Below, in pieces: positions 7,204 to 14,681 of a stretch of 27,006 bases of DNA. Within the stretch, counting starts at the first letter, position 1; every line of letters starts with the position of its first letter. The notes beneath the pieces are model-generated. The model was not told where the DNA came from. It was given only the letters and a program-made list of their open reading frames with translations, and made no database searches. The position numbers and the translations under genes are program-made. The stretch comes from JAVWGW01 sp036651575. GTDB lineage: Bacteria; Actinomycetota; Coriobacteriia; Coriobacteriales; Eggerthellaceae. Location: positions 1-27,006 of the forward strand of contig JAVVXN010000015.1 in assembly GCA_036651575.1 (NCBI GenBank), written 5' to 3'.

Positions 7204-9365
7204 TGTCTCATCGTCTGGTTGCCCGTTGTAAAGGCCGCGATATCTTCCATGATGAAGAAGGGTTTTCTACGCTTGGGGTGATTCTGGCGTTGTTGATTAC
7301 GCTTTCGTTGATTTTTACTGCAGCGCAAGTGTATCGTGTTGAGTCGGCTTCGGCGGATATCCAGAATGTTGCCGATGCGGGGGCGCTTGCGGCTGAAAAT
7401 CCGGTGGCGGAATTTTATATTGTTGCCCGTGTGTGTGATGCGGTGATCCTTTCTCTTTCCTTGACCGGGCTTGCTGCTCTTGGGCTAGGTGTTGCCGCCC
7501 TGTGTGTTCCGGCGGCAACACCGCTTTCCGAACAGTTGATTCGAGCGGGAACCGAAATTCTCAAGGCGCGCGATTCGTTTGCCGCCAAAGCGGCGGACGG
7601 ATTAAACTCGCTCCAAAAAGCACTTCCCTTTCTGTGTGCGGCGAATGCTGCTGCCGTCGTATCGGCAAATTCGCAGAAAACAACTCCCCGGAGCTATGTT
7701 GGGTTTGCCGTTATTTTCCCCGGTACCGGGGATGAAATATCGGTGGGAGCGCTTGATGCAGCCAAAGATCTTTCCCGAGACATCAAAGAACAGAAAGACG
7801 AAATCGCACAGGCTGCGCAGAAAGCCGAAGAAGCGGCAAAGCGAGCAAATGCTGAAAAGCTGAGAGGTTTTCAGCACGATTGCGGCAACAATCCAAATTA
7901 CTGCATGTACGAGAGGGCTCAAACGCTGTCGGTCTTAGGACCTACCCAAAATCCCCTCTACGGCAGCGTTGATGCCTGGAACTTTTCAGTTGCCCTCAAG
8001 CGTGCGCAGGCTTACTACCCCGCGCGGCTTATCGCCGAAGCACCTCTTGACAAGTCGGTTGAGGAGCAGGCTCGCTCTGCTTTGCGCAAGCGTTTTTATA
8101 CCTATGCTGCCGCGCAGGTTGCGCAGGGTTATGTGCACGAAAGTGACGTTTCTTTCGATGCCGACTTTCCCGAATTGCCTCAAAACACAGAACAGATGCG
8201 GGCGACGACGCTTTATACTGACGCGCTCTATCCTGTCACCGAAAACGAGACCGGGAAAATGATGCATGCGTGGTCGGGGTGTCCTCTTGCGGGGGGATCT
8301 ACCTCGTTGGGGGCGCCTGCTGCAATGGATGCCGGCGGTTTTACCGAGTGCCCTCAATGTCATTTTGCCGTCAGTAGCTTGGGAAAAGTCGCAGCAGCGT
8401 CTTCGTCAATAGAAAATGGATTTGAATATCATTACGCAAAAGTAGCCGACGCAGCCCGTGCGTATCAAAAAGCCCGAGATGCGTACAACCCTCTCGCCGA
8501 AAACGTTAAAGGCCGTGTCGGTGGTTTGTGGGAGCACTTTAAAGAGGCGTTTACCCAGGCGGTTGTGTGTCGTATCAGCGTTGCGCCTCCGGGTCGCTTC
8601 GGCGCGCTTGCCTTTGTTGCTGATGTGGCAAAAACACCTGCTCAACAGGGGTTTGAATCGGGTTTTGTGAAGTCGGATGCTGCGCTGGGTACTTGTGTGG
8701 CGGTGTCGGCTTCGGTATTGGTGGGGAACAAGGCGGAAGAAGGATCGAATGTGATTTCATCGCTTCTTGACGATGTTGTGCAACAAGGTGATGCGTTGGA
8801 ATTGGCGTTTGGTCTTGACCTTGTGCTCGATCTTTGGTCATCGTTTCTGTTCGCGTATTTGCGAGGGCAAGATGCGCTGAGCGAAGGGATTGAACGCGCA
8901 ATCGATGCTATCCCCTTTGCGAGCGAAAGCGGTTTGGGCAGGTGGGCAGCGAATGCCTTTGCTGACGTGGTTGCGGCAACGGGTTTGCAGCCGGTTGATC
9001 TCGATGCGCCCAAACCGGTGCTAGTCAACACGGTACACGTGGCCAGCGCAGACGACTCTGCGCTGGCGGTGCGCTATGTTTCGGTGCAAAACCGTGCCGT
9101 CTGTGTGTCGTCTCAATCATCGGGCGATGTTTTTTCGAGCATTATCGATCAGCTTGAAGCGGCAGCGCTCGAAAGCTTAAAGGATTTTGATGGCACCATA
9201 ACCATCGCCCAGGTTGAGTTTTTGGGAGAGGGCGGTCCGGCGATTCCTATCACCATTGCGCTACCCGAGCAAATCACCTCACTCGGCACCTCCCTGCTCG
9301 CTTCGGTCGCAGAAACACTGCGCGGTGTAGTCGGCAGCATTACGGGGGTACGGCAATGGGAGTGA
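7203..9365 (+). CDS. tadG: Large TadG-like Tad pilus protein
   Basis: This protein of about 720 aa has a TadG-type N-terminus (Pfam Tad, PF13400). A charged leader and EEGFSTLGVILALLITLSLIFT are followed by the family hallmark SADIQNVADAGALAAEN. The large remainder is extracytoplasmic and not recognised. It contains an acidic/basic coiled-coil stretch at about 180-210 (DLSRDIKEQKDEIAQAAQKA), a Cys-rich part with CPxC near residue 380, and long Ala-rich helices. Unlike many TadG proteins it has no visible von Willebrand A domain (no MIDAS DxSxS). Possible starts are 7182 (GTG), 7194 and 7203 (ATG). I used 7203, which overlaps the previous stop as TGATG, like its neighbour. Confidence 0.68.
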   Translation: MSHRLVARCKGRDIFHDEEGFSTLGVILALLITLSLIFTAAQVYRVESASADIQNVADAGALAAENPVAEFYIVARVCDAVILSLSLTGLAALGLGVAALCVPAATPLSEQLIRAGTEILKARDSFAAKAADGLNSLQKALPFLCAANAAAVVSANSQKTTPRSYVGFAVIFPGTGDEISVGALDAAKDLSRDIKEQKDEIAQAAQKAEEAAKRANAEKLRGFQHDCGNNPNYCMYERAQTLSVLGPTQNPLYGSVDAWNFSVALKRAQAYYPARLIAEAPLDKSVEEQARSALRKRFYTYAAAQVAQGYVHESDVSFDADFPELPQNTEQMRATTLYTDALYPVTENETGKMMHAWSGCPLAGGSTSLGAPAAMDAGGFTECPQCHFAVSSLGKVAAASSSIENGFEYHYAKVADAARAYQKARDAYNPLAENVKGRVGGLWEHFKEAFTQAVVCRISVAPPGRFGALAFVADVAKTPAQQGFESGFVKSDAALGTCVAVSASVLVGNKAEEGSNVISSLLDDVVQQGDALELAFGLDLVLDLWSSFLFAYLRGQDALSEGIERAIDAIPFASESGLGRWAANAFADVVAATGLQPVDLDAPKPVLVNTVHVASADDSALAVRYVSVQNRAVCVSSQSSGDVFSSIIDQLEAAALESLKDFDGTITIAQVEFLGEGGPAIPITIALPEQITSLGTSLLASVAETLRGVVGSITGVRQWE

Positions 9366-9796
9366 TCGATGCAAGGCTGCGGGAAACGGGTCAAATGACG
9401 GTGGAGTTTGCTGTGGTGTTTCCCGTTTTGATTATCGTGGCTGTCATTGCGGTCAACGCATTGTTGTTCTTTTCTGAATGCGCCGCCTTCGATCGGGTTG
9501 CGCGTGATGCGATGCGCGTTTACGCCGCATCGCCTGAATACGGGCAAACACCCGATCAGGCGTGTGCTCGGGTGCGGGCTGTCCTCGATGACGTGATGGA
9601 CAAGGACTATCTCGAGGTAGAGGTTTCTGCGGCGCGGGACGGCACGCAACTTACGACGTACACCGCAACGCTGTACTTTCATCCGACGTTATTCGGTCGG
9701 GGTTTTGTACCGCAGGTTTTCGGGGTGACGCTGCCATCGTTGACTCACCGCACCTCGTTGACGGTCGATCCTTATAAGCCGGGGGTGTTTTTGTGA
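9356..9796 (+). CDS. TadE/TadF-like pseudopilin
   Basis: This 146-aa protein has the processing motif ETG-QMTVEFAVVFPVLIIVAVIA: Gly, Glu at +5, Phe at +6, then a hydrophobic helix. An extracytoplasmic domain of about 100 residues follows. The TVEFA core is the same as in the pseudopilin at 6468, suggesting duplication within the operon. Start ATG 9356 overlaps the TadG-like gene by 10 nt and is preceded by a GGGGG ribosome-binding-like run. Confidence 0.75.
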   Translation: MGVIDARLRETGQMTVEFAVVFPVLIIVAVIAVNALLFFSECAAFDRVARDAMRVYAASPEYGQTPDQACARVRAVLDDVMDKDYLEVEVSAARDGTQLTTYTATLYFHPTLFGRGFVPQVFGVTLPSLTHRTSLTVDPYKPGVFL

Positions 9797-10299
9797 AAGG
9801 GAAAAAACGGTGTCCGTTCGTGATGGCGTGCTGCATTCTTGGAGCGGTGTTTGTAGGGGTTCTCGTGATTGAGGTGGTGATGGATAGTGCGAAGCCTTCG
9901 GTATATGCGACCTGTTTGGAAGCGTTATCTTCTTCCGGGAAACAGCTGTCGCCTCAGGCGGTACACGGAAAAACCGATTCTACTCTCCAACGTGCGCTAC
10001 CCGATCGTTTTGAAGCGGAATTGTTTTCCCTTGCGGGTGGTGTAGACGTGCGCGTGTCTGATGCGGGTGACGTGGTTGGCTTTTTGTCAGGCGAGGATGT
10101 TTCACGGTGCTTTTCCACTTACGCACATGCGCTGCGCTCGAAGGGATGGACGCAGATCGAAAGCGGGCAGGAATATGCGTCGTCATTCGTGAAAAGGGAA
10201 GGGCTTTACACCACGGCGTTTCTCAGCTGCGCCAAAGTGGAAAACGAAACAGCGGTTGTCGTACAGCTTGCTCGCCCAACCGCTAGGACGGCACCGTAA
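9793..10299 (+). CDS. Membrane-anchored protein of the Tad operon, function unknown
   Basis: This 168-aa protein is not recognised. A basic start (KGKKRC) is followed by one hydrophobic helix (about 9-30) and an extracytoplasmic domain with three cysteines (about 41, 116 and 152). It starts with GTG at 9793, sharing GTGA with the preceding stop, and GGGGGTG (9781-9787) serves as ribosome binding site. The tight coupling indicates it belongs to the pilus operon, perhaps as an accessory assembly or wall-spanning protein. No prepilin motif is present. Confidence 0.55.
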   Translation: MKGKKRCPFVMACCILGAVFVGVLVIEVVMDSAKPSVYATCLEALSSSGKQLSPQAVHGKTDSTLQRALPDRFEAELFSLAGGVDVRVSDAGDVVGFLSGEDVSRCFSTYAHALRSKGWTQIESGQEYASSFVKREGLYTTAFLSCAKVENETAVVVQLARPTARTAP

Positions 10300-10358
10300 A
10301 GTGCTTGTTGTTCACAGGGAAAAGCGGTACGTAAAGGCGCCGCTGAAAGGAGGTCACG

Positions 10359-10721
10359 ATGAAGACGTGTCCGGTGTGCAAGGCTCGCTGTTTCGATGAT
10401 ATGGAAATTTGCTATGGGTGCATGCATCATTTTGAAGATGTTGGGTCAACGTCAGGTACCGTGACGGCTACTGACGGCGATACCCTACAGCAAACTGCGG
10501 TGTTTTGCTCGGTTGCCGATCCGTTTGATGAAAAGGAAGAGGTGTCGACTCGACACGCGGCGGCAGAGGTGGTAAAGCCGACGTCTGCCTTGCGTCTCGA
10601 AGGAGATACGTCCTGCGCGGCGGATCTCTGCTCTGAGTCAACCGCGTTTTCTCTGGAGGAACTTTTTGCCGGCAAGGAATACCGCCTGGAAATCAGGCTG
10701 TATTCCTGCAAAAAAGAATAA
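10359..10721 (+). CDS. Small zinc-ribbon protein at the end of the Tad operon
   Basis: This 120-aa protein has a treble-clef/zinc-ribbon at its N-terminus: CPVCKARC at residues 4-11 and CYGC at 18-21, two CxxC knuckles. The rest (22-120) is acidic, low in hydrophobics and without known motifs, ending in SLEELFAGKEYRLEIRLYSC. A near-consensus AAAGGAGG stands before ATG 10359. It sits 59 nt after the previous gene on the same strand and is the last + strand gene before the convergent apgM-family gene. It may be a regulatory or adaptor protein for the pilus locus; the function is unknown. Confidence 0.6.
   Translation: MKTCPVCKARCFDDMEICYGCMHHFEDVGSTSGTVTATDGDTLQQTAVFCSVADPFDEKEEVSTRHAAAEVVKPTSALRLEGDTSCAADLCSESTAFSLEELFAGKEYRLEIRLYSCKKE
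10676..10706. other. Inverted repeat at the end of the zinc-ribbon gene
   Basis: GGAATAC (10676-10682) and GCCTG (10684-10688) pair with CAGGC (10694-10698) and GTATTCC (10700-10706), giving a 12-bp stem with one internal mismatch and a 5-nt loop. Neither strand has a U-run after the stem: the + strand continues TGCAAAAAAG, and on the - strand the T-run precedes the stem. It lies between convergent genes and may slow transcription, but it is not a standard intrinsic terminator. Confidence 0.4.
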
Positions 10722-10776
10722 TTACGGCAAAGGAAGCTGTACGCTCAGCGTTCGAGTAAGCGTCCCAACGAAACGG

Positions 10777-11994
10777 CTAATCTGCCAGCAGATAGTCGGC
10801 CATGAATTTCCAGCCGGGATCAACCATGATACCGGCCGCTTCGGCGGTCGTTTCGGTTAAGCGGCTGCCCCCGTTGTGTTCGATGCCGGGTCCTGAGACC
10901 ACGAAGGGAACGGGATCGTAGGAATGCTTGCGCGTGGTAAGGGGCGTGGGATGATCGGGCATGACGGCGATGCGCAGCGGGTGGGTTTGGGCGTAGGTGC
11001 ACAAAGGTCCCAAAACCAGTGCGTCGCTTTGCTCGATGCCGTTTTTCTTTTCGTCAGGACGCCCATCGTGGCCCGCAGCGTCGGGGGCTTCGACGTGGAT
11101 GACCACCACGTCGGCGCCATCTTCGAGCATCTGAATGCCGCCACGTCCCTGTGCGGCGAAATCGTTGTTGGGTCCGTCGGTGACGCCGTCGAATTTGTAG
11201 ACTTTCATGTCGGTCAAAAGCGCGATGCCGTCAAGCAGGTCAACCGCCGAATTCATGGCAGCCGTTTTGTGGAAGGCCTGTTCAAACGTTGGCATGGATG
11301 CAGGGCGCATGCCTGGCCAAAAAATCCAGACGAAGTTTGCGGGCGGCAATCCTTCGGATATGCGACGGGCGTTGTTCGGGCTTTGCGCCAAAACTTCGTT
11401 TGCGCGACGGATGTAGTCGATAAGAAGATCGGCACCTACCTGGTCTGCCGCGCAGGTCGCTTGGGGCTTGTAGGCTTCGGTGATGTCGAGATCGGTATTG
11501 TCGTGAGGGGTCTCGTACGCTAAATTCATCAGTTCGGGGTGTCCGTTTACGACCAAGATGTGACGAAATGATGTGCCCAGATGCAGCTCAAAGGTGTCGT
11601 CATCAAGTACTGCCTTCAATTCGCCGGCAAGTTTGTGGCTTTCTTCGGTGTCGATGTTATCGGTTGAGTAGAGCTTCATCACTCCCTCTTCGACGTTGCA
11701 TAAATTCAAACGGCAGGCGACTTGTCCGGGTTTGAGATCGATTCCGAGCGAGGCCCCTTCAATGGCTCCGCGGCCGATGGGGTAGGTTTGGGGATCGTAG
11801 CCGACGATGGACATGCAGGCGACATTCGAGCAGCTTTCCATATCGCTTGGCACATTTTGCATGAGTCCGATAGTGCCGGTTTGTGCCAGGGCGTCAAGAT
11901 GAGGGGTTGCGCTTGCTTCGAACGTGGTCTTGCCGTCGAAGGCTTCGACGGCCTCTCCCGAGGCGCCGTCAAGTATAACTATTGCGTATTGCAT
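10777..11994 (-). CDS. ApgM-family enzyme; probable alternative homoserine kinase
   Basis: This 405-aa member of the alkaline-phosphatase superfamily is of the archaeal-type cofactor-independent phosphoglycerate mutase (ApgM) family. Metal and catalytic motifs are present: ILDGASG near the N-terminus, the serine region CSNVACMSIVGYDP, HVEAPDAAGHDG, and MPDHPTPLTTRKHSYDPVPF. A subgroup of this family (TIGR02535, as I recall it) is proposed to be homoserine kinase in species lacking ThrB. The gene is divergent from thrC, whose substrate is O-phosphohomoserine, so that assignment is favoured over glycolytic mutase; the sequence alone does not prove it. The start is ATG 11994, because GGAGGA lies within a longer in-frame extension (ATG 12006) just upstream. 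Confidence 0.82.
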   Translation of the reverse strand: MQYAIVILDGASGEAVEAFDGKTTFEASATPHLDALAQTGTIGLMQNVPSDMESCSNVACMSIVGYDPQTYPIGRGAIEGASLGIDLKPGQVACRLNLCNVEEGVMKLYSTDNIDTEESHKLAGELKAVLDDDTFELHLGTSFRHILVVNGHPELMNLAYETPHDNTDLDITEAYKPQATCAADQVGADLLIDYIRRANEVLAQSPNNARRISEGLPPANFVWIFWPGMRPASMPTFEQAFHKTAAMNSAVDLLDGIALLTDMKVYKFDGVTDGPNNDFAAQGRGGIQMLEDGADVVVIHVEAPDAAGHDGRPDEKKNGIEQSDALVLGPLCTYAQTHPLRIAVMPDHPTPLTTRKHSYDPVPFVVSGPGIEHNGGSRLTETTAEAAGIMVDPGWKFMADYLLAD

Positions 11995-12018
11995 GAAATC
12001 CTCCATGAGAAACGCTTT

Positions 12019-12048
12019 CCTATATTTTCGTGCATAGTATACTGTCAG
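12019..12048 (-). promoter_or_regulatory. Candidate promoter of the apgM-family gene
   Basis: On the - strand, CTGACA (12048-12043) and TATAGG (12024-12019) are separated by 18 nt. Transcription would begin about 18 nt before the gene's ribosome binding site. The -35 element shares base 12043 with the thrC -10 on the other strand, so the two promoters would compete for polymerase. Confidence 0.4.
12038..12043 (+). promoter_or_regulatory. Candidate -10 element of thrC
   Basis: TATACT lies 35 nt before the thrC start. The matching -35 region (about 12015-12021, CTTTCC/TTTCCT) is poor. The surrounding AGTATACT is a perfect 8-bp palindrome. No leader or T-box is visible in the roughly 30-nt 5' untranslated region. 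Confidence 0.4.
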
Positions 12049-12078
12049 GAATCGCTATCCCACCGAGAAAGCTTTCAC

Positions 12079-13623
12079 ATGTCAAAAAACTACTATATTG
12101 ATACCCGTGGCCGCGTGGAAACCGCCGTTCCCTTCACCGAAGCGGTGATCAACGGTTTGGCCTGCGGCGGCGGATTGTTCGTCCCTGAACAAATTCCCGC
12201 TCTTGCCCTCGAAGATATTCTGGCGCTGTCGAGTATGTCTTACGCGCAGCGGGCGGCAACCATCTACAAAGCCTTCGATATCGATCTGCCCGAAGCGGTC
12301 GTCGATGCGGTGACGGCCGGTGCCTATGGTGAAAACTTCGATACGGAAGACATCTGCCCCGTCACTTCGCTTGATGCCGACACGCATATTCTTGAACTGT
12401 GGCACGGTCCGACGAGCGCGTTTAAGGATATGGCGCTGCAGTGTCTTCCGCGCTTTTTTTCAGCAAGTGCGAAGCACCTTCGTGAACGGGGAAAACTTGA
12501 CCACGAGTTTTTGATTCTTGTCGCCACTTCAGGAGATACCGGCAAAGCGGCGCTTGAGGGTTTTAAAGATCAAGAAGGCGTGCGTATTGCGGTCATGTAT
12601 CCCGATGGCGGCGTGAGTGATATTCAGTACAAGCAGATGGCCACCCAGGCGGGTGAAAACGTCATGGTATGGGGCGTGCGTGGTAATTTCGACGATTGCC
12701 AAAGTGGTGCCAAGGCGGTGTTTGGTGACGAGGCGTTTAATGAGCGTCTTCTCAACGAATCGCGCATCGCGCTTTCGAGCGCGAACTCCATTAACTGGGG
12801 TCGTCTTCTGCCGCAGATCGTCTACTATGTTGCAAGTTACGCTCAGCTGGTGGCTGACGGCAAGATCACTGCAGGTCAAAAGATTGACGTGTGCGTTCCG
12901 ACGGGCAATTTCGGCAATATTTTGGCCGCGTATTACGCCAAGCAAATGGGCACTCCCATCGATATGCTGCTGTGCGCAAGCAATGAAAACCGCGTGTTGG
13001 CAGACTTTATCAACACCGGCACCTACGATATTTCCGATCGCGAATTTGTGTTGACGCCTTCGCCGTCGATGGATATCTTGGTGTCATCCAACCTGGAACG
13101 TCAGCTTTTTGAGTTGACGGGGCGCGACGCTTCAGCCATTGCGGGGTGGATGGATGATCTCAAAAAGAGCAAGCGTTTCAAGGTGGATACGACGACGTAT
13201 CTGCGGATGCGTGCAAATTTTGTTGCTGATTCGGTCGATAACGCGACGTGTTTGGAAACGATCAAGCGTACGTTTGACGAGCACAAATATTTACTCGATC
13301 CCCATACGGCGGTTGCGCTCGAGGTCGCACAGCGCCTCCGACGTGAAAACCCGGTGCTCGTGGCGAGCACGGCGCATTGGGCGAAGTTTGGTGAAAACGT
13401 ATATCGCGCCCTGCAAGGAATTGCGCCGGGGGAGGCGTTGCCCGATGACGTTGCGCTTTTGACCGGTTGTGAGCTCAACGAAAAAATCGCACACGATACG
13501 CAGTGTGCTACTATTCCGGTAGGGCTTGCATCTCTTGATGGTGCTCCGATTCGGTTCACCCAGGTGATCAACCATACGCCAGCTGATATTGAAGCGGCTA
13601 CGATGCAGTTTTTGGAAGGATAG
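12079..13623 (+). CDS. thrC: Threonine synthase
   Basis: This 514-aa PLP enzyme converts O-phospho-L-homoserine to L-threonine and phosphate. The length and N-terminus (YYIDTRGR, CGGGLFVPEQ) match the long, fold-type II threonine synthases. HGPTSAFKDMALQ contains the PLP lysine K116, LVATSGDTGKAALEGF is the phosphate/PLP loop region, and PTGNFGNILAAYYAKQMG is the glycine-rich cofactor phosphate loop. The start is ATG 12079, the first codon giving the conserved N-terminus; the ribosome binding site (GAGAAAG) is weak. It is divergent from the probable homoserine kinase. A ModE-type regulator follows after 3 nt. Confidence 0.95.
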   Translation: MSKNYYIDTRGRVETAVPFTEAVINGLACGGGLFVPEQIPALALEDILALSSMSYAQRAATIYKAFDIDLPEAVVDAVTAGAYGENFDTEDICPVTSLDADTHILELWHGPTSAFKDMALQCLPRFFSASAKHLRERGKLDHEFLILVATSGDTGKAALEGFKDQEGVRIAVMYPDGGVSDIQYKQMATQAGENVMVWGVRGNFDDCQSGAKAVFGDEAFNERLLNESRIALSSANSINWGRLLPQIVYYVASYAQLVADGKITAGQKIDVCVPTGNFGNILAAYYAKQMGTPIDMLLCASNENRVLADFINTGTYDISDREFVLTPSPSMDILVSSNLERQLFELTGRDASAIAGWMDDLKKSKRFKVDTTTYLRMRANFVADSVDNATCLETIKRTFDEHKYLLDPHTAVALEVAQRLRRENPVLVASTAHWAKFGENVYRALQGIAPGEALPDDVALLTGCELNEKIAHDTQCATIPVGLASLDGAPIRFTQVINHTPADIEAATMQFLEG

Positions 13624-13626
13624 GTT

Positions 13627-13974
13627 ATGGACACCTTTTCGCCGCTGGTAGCACAGGTAAAAATCAGTATCGAAAACCCCGAAACTGAAATTAACTCGGT
13701 GTTTGGGCGTGGTATTGCGGAATTGTGCGTGGGGGTGCGAGAAAAGGGGTCGCTGTATGCTGCCGCAAAAAGCATGGGCATGGCATACAGCAAGGCGTGG
13801 CGCATTATGAAGGATACCGAAACCGCTCTCGGTATGCAGTTGCTTAATCGTGATGGTGCGCACGGGAGCGATCTGACCGACGAAGGCAATAAGCTGATCG
13901 ATGTGTACCTCGAGCTTGAGAAAAAAATACAAACCGATACCGATAAAACGTTTCGCAAACTGATTGAACGATAG
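13627..13974 (+). CDS. Stand-alone ModE/LysR-type winged-helix DNA-binding protein
   Basis: This 115-aa protein has one winged helix-turn-helix of the ModE N-terminal (LysR-like) type: GRGIAELCVGVREKGSLYAAAKSMGMAYSKAWRIMKDTETALG, followed by GAHGSDLTDEGNKLIDVY. A helix at the C-terminus (about 88-113) would dimerise. The molybdate-binding TOBE/MOP domain of full ModE is missing, so it may sense nothing or depend on a partner. It follows thrC by 3 nt with GGAAGGATAGG as ribosome binding site and is probably co-transcribed with it. No molybdate genes are in the window. Confidence 0.75.
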   Translation: MDTFSPLVAQVKISIENPETEINSVFGRGIAELCVGVREKGSLYAAAKSMGMAYSKAWRIMKDTETALGMQLLNRDGAHGSDLTDEGNKLIDVYLELEKKIQTDTDKTFRKLIER

Positions 13975-14028
13975 GTACTCTTGCGTCGAAAATATATCGG
14001 CACAAGATTTTGTTGATCGAGAAAAATA

Positions 14029-14039
14029 GTTAACCAAGG
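14029..14039. promoter_or_regulatory. Half-copy of the feo operator
   Basis: GTTAACCAAGG is an exact 11-bp direct repeat of the left part of the operator at 14073-14088, but its right arm is degenerate. It overlaps the terminator of the preceding gene, so it could be a second weak repressor site or chance. Confidence 0.35.
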
Positions 14040-14061
14040 CTTCCTTTTTTGGAAGTCTTTT
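14038..14061 (+). terminator. Intrinsic terminator of the thrC-modE unit
   Basis: GGCTTCC (14038-14044) pairs with GGAAGTC (14051-14057) around a T6 loop, followed by TTTT. It is 63 nt after the ModE-like gene and directly precedes the feoA promoter. Confidence 0.65.
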
Positions 14062-14088
14062 GTTAGTATGCGGTTAACCAAGGTTAAC
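14061..14088 (+). promoter_or_regulatory. feoA promoter with DtxR-type operator
   Basis: An extended -10, TGTTAGTAT (14061-14069), is followed at once by GTTAACCAAGGTTAAC (14073-14088), a palindrome with perfect 7-bp arms around AA. The palindrome covers the expected transcription start, the classical position for a repressor. The same GTTA-N8-TAAC form recurs at 14648 and 17967, and a dtxR-family gene is nearby. Confidence 0.6.
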
Positions 14089-14110
14089 AAAATTGATGGA
14101 GAGGTTCGGT

Positions 14111-14320
14111 ATGGTTTTATCAGAAGTAAAGAAGATGGGTGAATATCACGTCAGACGACTCCACGATTTCGGTGACGCCCATCATCATCTTGAGGAGCTT
14201 GGTTTTGTGCCCGGCCAGGTCATTACCGTTGTGGCACGCATGGGCGCTGGCTTGATCGTGAACGTAAAGGGTTCTCGCGTGGCTCTGACTTCCGAATTGG
14301 CACGCACCATTGTTGTGTGA
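14111..14320 (+). CDS. feoA: FeoA domain protein (first copy)
   Basis: This 69-aa SH3-like FeoA protein is thought to bind FeoB and modulate ferrous iron uptake. It shows the family pattern GEYHVRRLHDFGDAHHHLEELGFVPGQVITVVARMGAGLIVNVKGSRVALTSELARTIVV, shown here only to mark residues 9-69. The run GDAHHHLEELG departs from the usual basic RRRLxxMG of FeoA and is His-rich. The start is ATG 14111, with GGAGAGG (14098-14104) upstream; in-frame TTG 14093 and ATG 14096 lie before this ribosome binding site. It is followed by a second, more typical feoA after 39 nt. Confidence 0.85.
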   Translation: MVLSEVKKMGEYHVRRLHDFGDAHHHLEELGFVPGQVITVVARMGAGLIVNVKGSRVALTSELARTIVV

Positions 14321-14359
14321 TGACGCAAACTACTTTTTAAAATAATGAGAGGAAATACC

Positions 14360-14581
14360 ATGAAGACACTTCGCGATGTCAAGACCGGCGATTGCGTTTC
14401 TGTGATAAAACTCCACGGTGAAGGGGCAACGCGGCGCCGCATCATGGACATGGGAGTGACCCGGAATACCGTGATTTCTGTGCGTAAAGTGGCACCTTTG
14501 GGCGATCCGGTGGAGATTACCGTTCGTGGCTACGAGCTTTCTCTTCGTAAGGAAGATGCGTGCATGGTGGAAGTCTCCTAG
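14360..14581 (+). CDS. feoA: FeoA domain protein (second copy)
   Basis: This 73-aa FeoA protein has the canonical TRRRIMDMGVTRNTVISV and VRGYELSLRKEDA segments. Paired feoA genes before feoB are common in anaerobes, and one copy is thought to act on FeoB directly. The start is ATG 14360, with GAGAGG 7 nt upstream; ATG 14345 lies before the ribosome binding site. A terminator follows, so feoB is probably transcribed partly on its own. Confidence 0.87.
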   Translation: MKTLRDVKTGDCVSVIKLHGEGATRRRIMDMGVTRNTVISVRKVAPLGDPVEITVRGYELSLRKEDACMVEVS

Positions 14582-14612
14582 CTTTTGCGAGGGCAGGCTT
14601 TCGGCACGACCC

Positions 14613-14637
14613 AAGGGGCTGCGATGCGGCTTTTTTT
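14613..14637 (+). terminator. Intrinsic terminator between feoA and feoB
   Basis: GGCTGC (14617-14622) pairs with GCGGCT (14626-14631, with two G.U pairs) around GAT and is followed by a T7 run (14631-14637). Flanking G and A residues can extend the stem. It separates the short feoA genes from feoB, allowing unequal expression. Confidence 0.65.
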
Positions 14638-14647
14638 GTGGCAGTAA

Positions 14648-14663
14648 GTTAATCTAAGCTAAC
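14648..14663. promoter_or_regulatory. DtxR-type operator before feoB
   Basis: GTTAATCTAAGCTAAC matches the GTTA-N8-TAAC form of the feoA operator. It lies 18 nt before the feoB start, between terminator and ribosome binding site. A weak -10 (TAACAT, 14660-14665) overlaps it. Confidence 0.5.
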
Positions 14664-14681
14664 ATTTTAGGAGTAGAACAT

